Source: Symsagittifera roscoffensis
Lineage: Eukaryota; Xenacoelomorpha; Acoela; Convolutidae
Direction of reading: 5' to 3'
Assembly (NCBI RefSeq): GCF_963678635.1
Contig: NC_087063.1
Location: 37,524,759 to 37,588,758 of the forward strand
DNA: 64,000 nucleotides
Shown here: positions 35,941 through 46,632 of the stretch, piece after piece
How the letters are laid out: every line of letters begins with the position of its first letter
How positions within the stretch are numbered: position 1 is the first letter of the stretch
Position numbers and translations under genes: made by a program
The notes under the pieces: model-generated
What the model saw: the letters and a program-made list of their open reading frames with translations, nothing else
Told to the model about the DNA's origin: nothing
The model's database searches: none

Positions 35941-38900
35941 TTTAATGATCTTATGGTGATCTTTTGCTTTAAATGTTAGGTTCAATGTCAATAGCTGGGT
36001 CGCTTTTTGTTATACTTACGGCATTATTTATAATTTATTTCAAAAGTCAATTTTTTTGAAAAAAGAAGTGTAAAGTATGAATTTTTGAATAGCATTTCAT
36101 TTGGCAGAGTAATGTATTTACAAAAACTATCTTAGTAGTAGTACAAGTGATTGAAAATGAAATCTCTATAATATGCATTATAGCTCTCAAATTTAATACA
36201 TGCACTATACTCAAAATTACCACCTGTTGTAACATATCACCGAACTTTTTCGTATACTAGTTAAAATGCGTCCGCTCTATAAATTGAAGCATGTTAAATG
36301 GTAAATTTCTTTTTCAAGTTGACTGGTATTGCTAATGCGTCATAATTGGCTTGCTTCACTTAGCAATTATGTAGACTCATAATTGGCGTGCGTTACTTAA
36401 GGAAATTTTGTAGGCCCAAAGTTTTACTCATTCAGTTTTTCCCAGTAGCGTTATCGGGCATAATTTTGCATGTGTATGCGAAGTGCAACTTCGCCTCTGT
36501 ATAAAATTTTTGAACGGACTTATGATTTAAGGTTCATCTTCTCCGAGAGAAAACACGATGCATAGCCCAGAAAACACCACAAATACTCAAAAAACATCGC
36601 ATTATTCACTTGTAAGTAAATATTTGTGATATAAACTGATATGTAAATATGAAGTTTTCGAAGTTGTGCACAGAATCAGCTTGAATTAGGATTTGAGTTT
36701 TATATTTGAAATGTTAAAACCCATGTCAAACATTTTGATTTTTTAGGTCGATACGGTATGTGGTTTTTTCGTAGTGTATGTATGGCAGTTCGGAGTAATT
36801 GTGCATGATACTTGTCATTTCATCATACATTCCCAAGTATAATTGAGCACATTTTTGGTTGCTGGATTTTTAGGAGCTCTTTTCCACTGCCCCTGTCACC
36901 TTTTCCCTTTAATTTTTTGACAACTATTTTAATGTTGTCATAATTCAATAAGAATTGGCACGGTGAACAAATTAACATCGCGGATTTAGCCATGAAAACT
37001 CTTCAAGACCACTAGAAAATGAAAAATTTTAAAATGTTTGGAGGGAAGGGAGGGGGTGGAAAAGAGCCAAGTTTTGTTATCAAAATTAGAGTTTTCGTTT
37101 CCTGTTTATCAAAAAGGAGCACCTGCTGATATTTTGATTGCTATTACTCTTTAGTTTAAACCAGTGGCTTCTTCGGTTGATATGCTGATGGTTGACGTTC
37201 AAAACGTGCTATTTGGTGGTCCGTTCATGTTGAGTAAAAAGTGTGTTCAGGTCTACTTTTTTAGAACTCAGATAGCGCTCAAGTTTCACTCTTTTAAGTT
37301 CAATTCAATTTGATTTGTTTCAAGCAAATTAGGCAAAAACGCTTTCCAATAACAAATGTATATTTTAATTTCTCGCTGGAGTAAAAAGTAACCAATTGAC
37401 CCAGTTTTATCTAATTAGGCCAGTTTTATAAAAATGTTCTATTCAAAAAAAACATCCTTGAAGTTCAAAGAGCTTCCAAGGATATTTGAAAGTTTTCAAG
37501 TCGATCATGTTTTTTCGGTTTGTTTGAGTTCATTGAAACTTTTTCAGCTTTCTGTTGACAATGGTTTTGACAAGTTGATTCGTGCTTTTTATAGCTTTTA
37601 ACAAATTGATCAGGCAACCATTTAAATTTTGAAATAATTCTGACTTTAAAGCTGAAACTTATTAGCAACTTTTTTTCGACGTTTCGCGTTTGCCTTTTGT
37701 CGGCGTTTTATGGGTTCTTTTTTTGAAAAAGGGCACATCCAATCTTGCGGAATGAAATTTGCTTTGAAATTTGAAAATAGAGGCTTGAATTGTGCTAAGA
37801 AACTGACTTCTGGAAGAGAGCAATCAATTTGGTTTGCTCTTTTGACAGTTCAAGTTCAATTTGGAAATTTCGTTTGCAATGTTAACTCTATTTCACTGTC
37901 TCAAGGACAGAATTATTTCAGAATTTAAGACGTTGTCCGATGAGTTTGTTAAACGCTTTTGAGAATTGCAAAAGGTTCGGACAGACAGAATTAATTAAAA
38001 AGAGCAACTGTTTAGACATCAACGAAAATTAAAACTGAAATAAACATATCTTCGAAAGTTCATAAAGCATAGTTTTCGCTCAAAACCTGTTACCACGCTG
38101 GGCAATTGCATCCGAAGCGTCGAATACTATTTCTTGAATAATGAAAATTATTGCTAAGGGTTGCTAATATTTTTCTGCGATTAGTTTTCAAATTTTGAAT
38201 AAGTTGCCATCTTCACCTCGTTTGTTTTTTTTTTGTTAAAAATAAGTCCCTGATAATCGTTTTTGTAAAACATTATAAACGGTGGAATTACATTCTTGAA
38301 CTGATTTTACTAATAGTTTTATAGTGAAATCAGAGTTTTCATCGCAGTATTTAAAAATTAGGCTAGCATAATCATCGGATAATCGACGAACTCGCATTTT
38401 AAATTCGGTCTGTCCAAAATTCAAGGTTGTTCAGCTTCAGATTTTGCATGCAAAAAAAGGCCGAAATGCACTGAGTGCTCATTTTAATTAATTATGTCTA
38501 TCCGAGTTTTTTAATTATATAATTTAAATATTTTTAAAATAATTTGAATATTATTAAAATAAAATTATAAAAATATTTATTATAAAATTATAATTTAAAA
38601 TAAAATTTAAATTTTATATAATTTTTATATATTTTACAGCCTTCAGTAATAGCTACAGACGTTTAGAGTTCAGAAAAATTGACGATTAAAACTTTTTTAT
38701 TCGGCTTTGTCCGTTTACGCCTTTCCACAAAACATAAACGGTGTCAACAATGGTTTTCAAAGGTCAATGCGAAGAACGATTTCTGTAAATTCTTTAAAGT
38801 TATTAAAAAACAGATTTTTTTCCAAATTTGTGTTTCGATTTTTGCTAGTTAACTTGGTCCTAAAATAGAAGCTTGTTTTTTTTTTAATAACAAGTGCACT

Positions 38901-39129
38901 CTTTTCCGACAGTTCCGTCTCATATAGCTAGCTTTTTTGCTTGTTCAGTTTCTGTGTTAAATTTTGTTGTTCGGACTAAGTTTTTCTGCAGTCAAAGTCA
39001 TTCCAATTTGAATCGAGGCAAGCTAGTGGGTCATAATAATTACCTCATCTACTCAAAATTTTATCGTCATTTTCGATTTTGGCTATTGGGGAATGAAAAA
39101 CAAGCTAAGATATTTGTAGTTTATTACAC
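35941..39129. other. Intronic stretch, no exon recognised
   Basis: AT-rich intron. It contains a fragment ending AACTTCGCCTCTGT (about 36486) that is shared with the dispersed repeat. ORFs at 36047 (-), 37465 (-), 37710 (+) and 38236 (-) have no recognisable motif. The missing linker exon of the PIX-like gene could lie here but was not identified. Confidence 0.5.
38500..38640. repeat. Extreme AT low-complexity patch
   Basis: Almost entirely A and T with many short palindromic words (ataatttaaatattttt, aaaattataaaaatattta). It could extrude hairpins. No coding content. Confidence 0.7.
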
Positions 39130-39735
39130 TTGCGAGCTGGTCAGCGCAGTGTTTTAGTATGAACCGACTTTTTTCTAACCTAACTCGCAAATAAAATTTT
39201 TGCTATAATCACGATTTGTAGCATTAGAAATTTCATAGCATGTTTCTGCTTTATACTCGAGGTCGCTGGTTTGAATTCGTCGCATAGCAATAGTTTTACT
39301 AATTTGAGTCTGATTTCTACTTTTTCTTATTTTATTATACAGAGCTGCTTTTTGTCGTTTTCTCGCTAGTGTCAGCTTCGCCTCTGTATCAAATTCCAAA
39401 TTTCCAAAATTTTCGAGATTAGTTGAATTGCAGTCGGACAATTTGTGGCTTTGACCTGATACGACGAGTATTGTTGCAGTATGTGCATAAATCAGCTATA
39501 AAGTACAACCGATTCTTATGATATTACAGCTGGCTATTGTTATCCGTGCGATTAGCAAGGTTATGGTACTCGTGTAATAGCTTTTCTCCGCACACATTGT
39601 TGCTAACAGAAACAGCACTCGAATCCAATGACAATTTCTGCTTATTTAGCCTAGAGGTAATGCCCATGCTTGGGACGGCAGAGCATCTGGATTTGATTAC
39701 GTACATGAGTTGTTTTTTGTTCAAAAAAATTGTCC
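39130..39735 (+). repeat. Dispersed intronic repeat copy with tRNA-like segment
   Basis: It carries TTTTAGTATGAACC, AACTCGCAAATAAAA, CACGATTTGTAGCATT and CAGCTTCGCCTCTGTAT in this order. Copies near 45190-45520 and 53190-53900 have the same order. At its right end TAGCCTAGAGGTAA (39647-39660) and GGATTTGATTAC (39690-39701) are A- and B-box-like, and the flank GATTAGCAAGGTTAT matches that at 42711. Confidence 0.6.
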
Positions 39736-40135
39736 GTGTCAGATTTTAATTTAAGAGCTGTTCTTCAAGAGAATGAATGGATCGTAGTTACTTTTGAAAA
39801 TTTGAAAAAATATATCTATCTGAACGCTTTTATTTTCTATTTCATGTGAAACAATAAATCGCCTCTATGTGAAACAAGCAATTGGCAGTCTTGAAGATGC
39901 TGTCAGCTTCAACTATTTGATTCTTTTGAAATTTTATGTTGCATGTTCAGGTTTTTGTATATCCTTTTTTAAAAATGCCTATGAAAAAACTGTTTTGAGT
40001 GTTTACGAGTTATTACGTTGAACGTTGAAAACTTAAACTTATGTCATTTTTAAATTTCGACGTGCTTGTTCAGTTTGATTCGTTGTTCGTGCAATTGGCA
40101 TGTTTCTGTAGAAAACAGAATGTTTGTATATGCAG

Positions 40136-40230
40136 GGTCTCTACTCGTTGCTGGAGTCACAGATGAGGTTCGAGGACAGTCTCAACAACCTCCTGGAGAA
40201 GTCGCTCATTCCACTCGGAAACAGTAACAT
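40136..40230 (+). CDS. PIX-type Rho GEF, first recognised DH-domain exon
   Basis: A 95-base exon between a TGCAG acceptor (40131-40135) and a GTAATT donor (40231). It encodes SLLESQMRFEDSLNNLL and EKSLIPLGNSN. This aligns without gaps to helix 1 of the beta-PIX DH domain (ILETENEYSKELQ...YLRPL), which forms part of the Rac/Cdc42 exchange surface. It ends in phase 2, and the split codon (AT|A) joins exactly to the next exon. An alternative acceptor at 40110-40111 would add eight codons in the same frame, including a Tyr that also fits the PIX alignment. Either way it starts in phase 0. Confidence 0.75.
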
Positions 40231-41105
40231 GTAATTTTGAGCTTATCCATAAAATCCCACCCTCTGATAAACAGTATGTCGGGCTTGATTTGGAATCTTG
40301 ATTCTTAGTAAAAAGAGTTGTTTGCGGGATTTTACTCATTTGAATGTATTTTTTTAAATTTAGATTTTTTAGCTCTTTTCTTTCTCTGGTCATATACTCT
40401 TCGATTTACTCTGCGTTACGTTTTAGGCGATTATATTTGTGGTAACATTTTTTTTACACCAGGGCGCTAGTCTTTTCTCCAGCCACAAGTTTGTTAAATT
40501 TTGGGCTGCTGATATGAGAGCTATTGCCATACTCGGAACTGGAAAGATCTGACATGCTCAACTGATCATGCTCACTGTTATATTTATCGAGACCGATTGC
40601 AACTGTATATTAAATTTTCACTGTGTTTAGTTATTGCCGGCTACGGGTTTTAGGCTTACGATTTCGTTTGAATTCAGGTTGATGCGATGACACAGTTAAT
40701 TTTAACAAATTTTTTCTTTTTTGCGCGATTATAATTTTGGATTAACTCATATAAATGTAAATGTCTAGTGCCCTGATATCAGATAAATTTTCCGGAAAGA
40801 ATTTTTTTGTTTCTTGAGATTATTGATATTTTTCATTTTGCGTTAGCTATCGTTTTCTATGGTATTCGACAATTGAAAAAATTCCCTTTTTTGTTTGTAA
40901 AGACCTATTTTACTGTGCTGGCTATGTGTTCTTGTTTTTATCCATTTTTATAAAATTTTTCTGAATTTTATATAATTTTTTGAATTTTCGTTTCGACGTT
41001 CTTCAATTTTCGGGCTCAACAATTTTTCTAAATGTGGTTAGTATCTTTTCCTTATTGTTAATTGCCACTTGCTGAATTTTAATTGTAAGGCTTTGTTTTG
41101 TGTAG

Positions 41106-41351
41106 ATTGTCTGCGAAGGATTATGACATCTTGTGTTGCAATTTGCATGAGATTACACAGTTGGTAAAAACGCTCACGAAAGAGCTGACAGATGCATGTA
41201 AGTTGGCCACATCCTCCTCATCATCCCCTTCCAGTCAGCAGGGGGGGAAGTTCGCCAAGCAGATGTGCTCGTTCCTGTCCAGATATAGAAACCTGCTGGT
41301 GGTTTATTGCGCCAATCATCCTCTAGCCCTGCGTGTCATCTCAAACCATAG
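41106..41351 (+). CDS. PIX-type Rho GEF, second DH-domain exon
   Basis: A 246-base exon from a TGTAG acceptor (41101-41105) to a GTAATA donor (41352), phase 2 at both ends. It encodes LSAKDYDILCCNLHEITQL, corresponding to LSSANISYLMGNLEEICSF in beta-PIX. A Ser-rich insert (SSSSSPSSQQGG) replaces a short loop. SRYRNLLVVYCANHPLALRV follows. The YCANHP hexapeptide is characteristic of the PIX DH domain and identifies the gene. The codon split AG|C joins to the next exon and gives Ser, matching NH(S/T) in PIX. Its base composition is clearly less AT-rich than the introns on both sides. Confidence 0.9.
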
Positions 41352-42059
41352 GTAATAACGTATATAACTAAACTCGAAGAAGAACATGTAATTGGAAATT
41401 TTGTGGACCTTGTAAGTATTTTTACACTCGCGACATTCTGTTTTATCTTGTTTAGCTAAATCTTTGCATAGTTTCGAATGCTTACCACATTTTGCGTTCA
41501 AACACGGTACAATTTTTTGTCTCAAGCTATAACGTTTTTGCCTACGACGAAAAAAGTTCTTAGTTTTAGTCTGGCCAGAACCTGTTTTTTTTTTGCAAAT
41601 TAAAAAAAATTTTACGTTAGAAAAAAATTGACAATCTATCGTTTCTCCGCTCATTTTTGGTCACCGTAATTTTCACTGCGCTGACTTGTCAACTCTTTTT
41701 TGTATTGGACATTTGATTAGCTCCTAGAATTTTCGAATTTGCCATCATGATTTTCTGTAATTAAAAAGTTTTCAAGGTTTTTTCGGCTCAAATGTTTCGA
41801 CTCAGATATCGGCTTTATCACCTTACATTGCGTTATTTGAGAGTAAAAGATGTTCATCTTTTGTATTTTCCAAACAGCTGTGTTCCGATTAACTGGCTTT
41901 ACCCAATTTTGTCAGCTTAGCTGCCGCTCGTGAGATTTTCGAATGCTTTTTTTAGAGCTGCCGATTTTGTTTCTATACATGTTTTCCTCAATTTGAACAT
42001 AATTTAAAAGAAATGTAGTAGATGTAGTTATAGCTTTCTAGATATTTTATTAAAGAGTT

Positions 42060-42970
42060 GTATGTTTGCGTGGTGTCGCACGTGGTGGGAAGCTCTGCTT
42101 CGTGTATCTTGAGAGTTTCGGTTCAAAGTTTTTATTACGCTTGCGATTATCAAGCGTTCCTAGAAGGGAATATAGACCTATTTAATGGCGTTTTCGACTA
42201 CACTTTTAAAAAGAGCTGCCACAAACTCTGAAAAAGCGTTAAGGTTTTTAGACATCGCTGATTCAACATAAGGTTATTCGAAAGAAGCACTGCGCACAAC
42301 TTAAACGACAGTTTGGGTTTTAAAGCGAACTAAGTAACACCAAAAGACACGTTTGAAATTGAAAAAATATATAGTTTAAAAACAATTACGGGATTAGTGA
42401 GAATAAGTGACATCACGCATCTATAACTATATTGAGATTCACGTGACAAAATATTTAAACTCATCTATGCATGATTAAGCTAATGCTTTTACATAAGTAT
42501 ATCATCAAATAGCTGGCTTTTCTTTGATCATCAATACGTTTTTAGGTTAAGCAGCCAAGCAATCAAGTTCAAGTCTCCCAGCCATTTAATTGCTAGGAAA
42601 AACACACTGATCCATCCTGATATTAAAACACTCCTTCATTTTACAATCTATTTCGCATTTTTTGGTTATCAGTGTAATTGATCTATTTATCTATACGTTT
42701 TACGTTTGCGATTAGCAAGCGTTATCAAACTGGAATATAGACTTTTTTCGGGTTAAAAACTTGCTTAACAGAATCACTTGTATCTTGGCTCATAACGAAC
42801 TCAATTTTCTATGCGTTCCCGGACAACTTAGCCTGGAGGTAACAAACATGCATGGTGCGGCAAAGGTCCTGGGTTTGAATCTGATCAGGACCTGTTTTTT
42901 TTTAAACGGGAATTTTCTGTTTCAAATAAAATTGTCGGCCTATTACTTGTCTGCTTATCTGTTGTCGGCT
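42060..42970 (+). repeat. Dispersed intronic repeat copy with strong tRNA-like A and B boxes
   Basis: TAGCCTGGAGGTAAC (42829-42843) and GGGTTTGAATCT (42871-42882) have A- and B-box spacing and match the copy at 39647-39701. The left flank ACAGAATCACTTG and GATTAGCAAGCGTTAT also matches. A T-run follows the B box, as in SINE transcripts. A related tail ends GCTTCGCCTCTGT at about 43446-43458. Confidence 0.6.
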
Positions 42971-43466
42971 TAGTTGTCACATCTTGAATTTGTTTTTGCT
43001 GCGAGCATTTTTCTTCAATGTTGCTTTTAGGTTTTGATTTACTGGTACAATTCGTAATTTTACTTACCTTGAGCTCGTATTTCCTTCGTTTTGTTAAATT
43101 GGCTTTAAAACTTCCTCGACCTTAAATATTTCGGCCTATTTTTATTGGCCTGATGACCTAATTTTTGATCGTTTCAAGGGAAACACAACTTACTCTTCTA
43201 ACTTGTTTCAGAAGAGAAACAACCAAGGTTTTGGGCAAAGTCCAATTTTTGAAATCACCTTTTTCGTGCCGCATCAGTTTAGCAATTTCATTCATTATCA
43301 ATTACATGCCTCCAGCTTTAGTTGGGCACCTAGTTGCTTTTTATTTCGAAATTTAAAAATTTTGGATCACCTAGTTTTAACATTTAATTTTTTTTTCAAC
43401 TCAGGGTTTTTGTTTGTGTTGTATCGCAAGTGGTGCGAGGCTTCGCTTCGCCTCTGTTAAAAGTCG

Positions 43467-44543
43467 ATGAACTTTATTTAGGCTCTTATATAGGTCGTGG
43501 TGGTTTTGTTTCGTTTTTTTTCAGGAAAAGTTGTAAAATGCTCTAATAACAAAAGAAGTGCATTCATACATATGAATGCTCTTAGGTATATATGCACTTT
43601 TTGGGTTTAATTCAAGTACATATCCTAGAAGGTAGACAAAATGCACTCTCCGATTATGAAATGGCGCACAAAAATGGGATCCATTTTTATTATCGAAAGT
43701 GGAATTTAATATTTAGATTATACAGCAAAATAATAATTTTCCCTAATAATCTTTTTTTTTTTTAAAGGTTTTTTTTTTTTTTTTTTTTAAGGTTTCTAAA
43801 AAATAAAAATTGCTTACATATACAAAACAAACAACAAATGTGGGATGAATCATTGAGGATTGAATAATCTTAATGATCTTAATAATCTTAATCCTAATAA
43901 TCTAGTTTTCTAAAAAAAAGTGCCGATTATAAATTTTTCTTGAAATTCAATGAGCTTTAAGGCCTTATTTTTTGTTTGAATTTCGAAATTTCAATTTTTT
44001 CTGAGTCCATGAACTTTATTTAGGCTCTTATATAGGTCGTGGTGGTTTTGTTTCGTTTTTTTTTTCAGGAAAAGTTGTAAAATGCTCTAATAACAAAAGA
44101 AGTGCATTCATACATATGAATGCTCTTAGGTATATATGCACTTTTTGGGTTTAATTCAAGTACATATCCTAGAAGGTAGACAAAATGCACTCTCCGATTA
44201 TGAAATGGCGCACAAAAATGGGATCAATTTTTATTATCGAAAGTGGAATTTAATATTTAGATTATACAGCAAAATAATAATTTTCCCTAATAATCTTTTT
44301 TTTTAAAGGTTTTTTTTTTTTTTTTTTAAAGGTTTCTAAAAAATAAAAATTGCTTACATATACAAAACAAACAACAAATGTGGGATGAATCATTGAGGAT
44401 TGAATAATCTTAATAATCTTAATAATCTTAATCCTAATAATCTAGTTTTCTAAAAAAAAGTGCCGATTATAAATTTTTCTTGAAATTCAATGAGCTTTAA
44501 GGCCTTATTTTTTGTTTGAATTTCGAAATTTCAATTTTTTCTG
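43467..44543 (+). repeat. Near-identical 540-bp tandem duplication
   Basis: 43467-44003 and 44009-44543 match almost base for base, starting ATGAACTTTATTTAGGCTC. The main differences are in the lengths of two poly-T tracts (near 43750-43790 and 44295-44330). The offset is 542 bp. High identity implies a recent event. The motif TATATAGGTCGTGGTGG and the TTTCAGGAAAA after it recur in diverged form near 46690-46880. Confidence 0.9.
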
Positions 44544-45181
44544 TAGGTTGAAGTTGAACTATGCGTTGGGTTGTTGGATACGTTTTACCTGCGCGTGAGA
44601 CTTTCTTGCCATGCTGAAGCGTTCTTCGCAATGGTTAAGCACATAATTATCTATGCATGGGTCAGCTAGTTCATGTAGGAAATTGTGTCTTAGATGCTAT
44701 GTATTCTTTAGTTATGCATGCAATTCCGGCCTAAACAGTCAAACAAGCATGTACAAGTAATAATTTGTAAAAAAAAATATGTATATCCATCCGTATATAA
44801 AGATCTTTTTTCATTTGAATATAAATAATTTAATGATTCAACAGTTGTTTAGATGTTTTTGTTTTGGTCTGTGAGTCTGTAAGTGTTTACCTATCGGACA
44901 TAAGCGGTCTTTCTAATTCAATCAGATGCTCGAAAACAAGGCTTAGTGTAGCTAAAATAACTTTAACTATACAGAGTGAATAGCGTGGCGTTGTTTTCTT
45001 TAATGTCGGCTACTTTTTAAGTAACGATACAGTTCGTTGGATACGTTTTTGTTTTGTTTATTTGTAAATATGATTGAGACTTGGACAAAAAGTTAAGTGT
45101 CAATGATTGTACTGAACACACTCAAATGGGTCGTGTTTGTCGCGTTTCTTTCTTGAGTTAAAATTTTAATAGTGGTGTTTC

Positions 45182-45625
45182 TTGTATTTTCACATTTTTG
45201 CCTCAACCAAACTCGCTAATAAAACAGCTCTTTTGATGGCATTTTTGCTAGAAGCACGATCTGTAGCATTGGAAATAGCAGAGCATCTGTTCTCTGCTTG
45301 GTGGCTAGTGTTTGCTGATTGTCAATCGACAGTGGATCAGATGAAAGGAAGCGAGACTGCTCGTCGACAAGTCGGAGGTTCAATGCCGCACTTAGCCCTT
45401 TTTTGTTTTTCGGTGACGTTTTTGCTGCGTATCGTTGGCAATTTATTATCATCTGTAGCTGTTGTAGCATCTCTATTAGCGTTTAGAGCTGCTTTTCTGA
45501 ATTGTAGCTTCGCCTTTGTGTTAAGTTTTTTCAAATCGACTTTTGATTTCTTTTTAAGTTCCATTCAATTTCATTTGTTGAAAGGAAGGAAGTTTGTGGT
45601 CCTCAATTACAAAAATGGAAATTGA
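45182..45625 (+). repeat. Dispersed intronic repeat copy (contains a chance 147-codon ORF)
   Basis: AACTCGCTAATAAAA, TTTTGATGGCATTTTTGC, CACGATCTGTAGCATTGG and GTAGCTTCGCCTTTGTG follow the same order as in the copies at 39130 and 53190. The open frame across it has no conserved motif. Because the equivalent frames in the other copies are closed, I treat it as fortuitous. Confidence 0.6.
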
Positions 45626-46442
45626 GCGAAAAAGTATGAACGACTTTAAGTTGCGAACGTGGATTTTAAATTGTAATCACCAACGGAATATAAAAATTAA
45701 TTGTCATCAAAAAAAAATTGTTAATCATAAGTTGTACAAAAACTTGAAATGCAAGGAGCTTTAAAGCAGCATAATTTTTTCTTCAAAATTCGAAAATTGA
45801 TGTTTCATAAATAAACAAGGCTTTTTTGTTTTCTAGTATTCATTGACACTCTTACAACTGGCTGCTGTCTATGTTTTTTAAGTCTGACAAAAGCTATACG
45901 AGTGATTTGAGTTGGCGAGGGCTTAATAGAATTGACTGTCCGTTGCTTCTTTTCCCTTCCTGCCCAATTTGCTCTACGTCACGCAGCGAAACTTGTCTAA
46001 GTAAGATAAACAGTTTTGGACTCGCACCTTAGTGCCTTTGTACCAGCCAATCTGATCCCACCCATTAAAAGAGTTCTATTGAACATAAGTTGTATTGCTT
46101 AACGAATCAGAACATAACTGGATACAGTTGTATTAGTAACAGAATAGAATAGAAGACCTCGCTCTGACTCTGCTTTGATCAGAGCTCAGTTGAGCGAGAA
46201 CAAGTCATGGGAAATGGGAATTTGTCAAATTGCTTACCAACTAGCTGGCATGGTTTTCTATTCCTCTTTGTGTCAAATTTCAAGTTATAAACACAAAAGG
46301 AGTTGAGTTCTATGTCGTTCTCTGAAATTATAGGTCGGAAGTAATTTTTCCTACTAGTGATTTTTTAAATTATCCTGCTTTACTTCACCTAGAGAACATC
46401 TCTTCAGCGGAGTAGAACGGACTTTATCTTTTGTTTGTTCAG

Positions 46443-46632
46443 CTCTCAACTAGACAGCTTTGCCAAGGCCAGTAGATCATCCCTGGGTGCTCCCGCCTCC
46501 TCCTCGCCATCTCCAGCAGCAGGTAGTGGCTACAGTGGTACCATTCTGGACTTAACAGCCGCCTTCTCCCAGCCTTTCAGACAAATCGAGACCTACTCTG
46601 GCATCCTCCGCGAAATTAAGGCCTCAATTTCG
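46443..46632 (+). CDS. PIX-type Rho GEF, third DH-domain exon
   Basis: A 190-base exon from a TTGTTCAG acceptor (46442) to a GTCAGT donor (46633), starting in phase 2 and ending in phase 0. It encodes SQLDSFAKASRSSLGAP, a Ser/Ala/Gly/Pro-rich insert, then ILDLTAAFSQPFRQIETYSG and ILREIKASIS. This aligns to beta-PIX SEELGEFMETKG...GILVLTTGLSKPFMRLDKYP and LLKELERH. The GLSKPF-like AFSQPF and RQIETYSGIL keep the helix that contacts the GTPase switch regions in DH domains. The three exons together give exactly 177 codons of DH. The remaining DH helix and PH domain should lie downstream. Confidence 0.88.

Larger units (their letters stand above)
7077..40135 (+). other. Giant intronic interval of the PIX-like gene
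   Basis: A 33-kb interval between the SH3 donor and the first recognised DH acceptor. It carries an RT relic, the 23-kb satellite, CR1-like fragments and dispersed repeats. The splice phases at its two ends (1 and 0) are incompatible, so it must contain at least one unrecognised exon, probably the short linker that precedes the DH domain in PIX proteins. Confidence 0.65.
41352..46442 (+). other. Intron between the second and third DH exons
   Basis: A 5.1-kb GT-AG intron in phase 2. It holds dispersed repeat copies, a 540-bp tandem duplication and poly-T tracts. No further exon is needed by phase or alignment. Confidence 0.8.

Noticed and set aside
37710-37928. 72-codon ORF in the large intron, tested as the missing linker exon
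   Set aside because: No similarity to PIX linkers and no suitable splice phase.
45182-45625. 147-codon ORF in the DH intron
   Set aside because: It is composed of the dispersed repeat; no motif, and related copies are not open.
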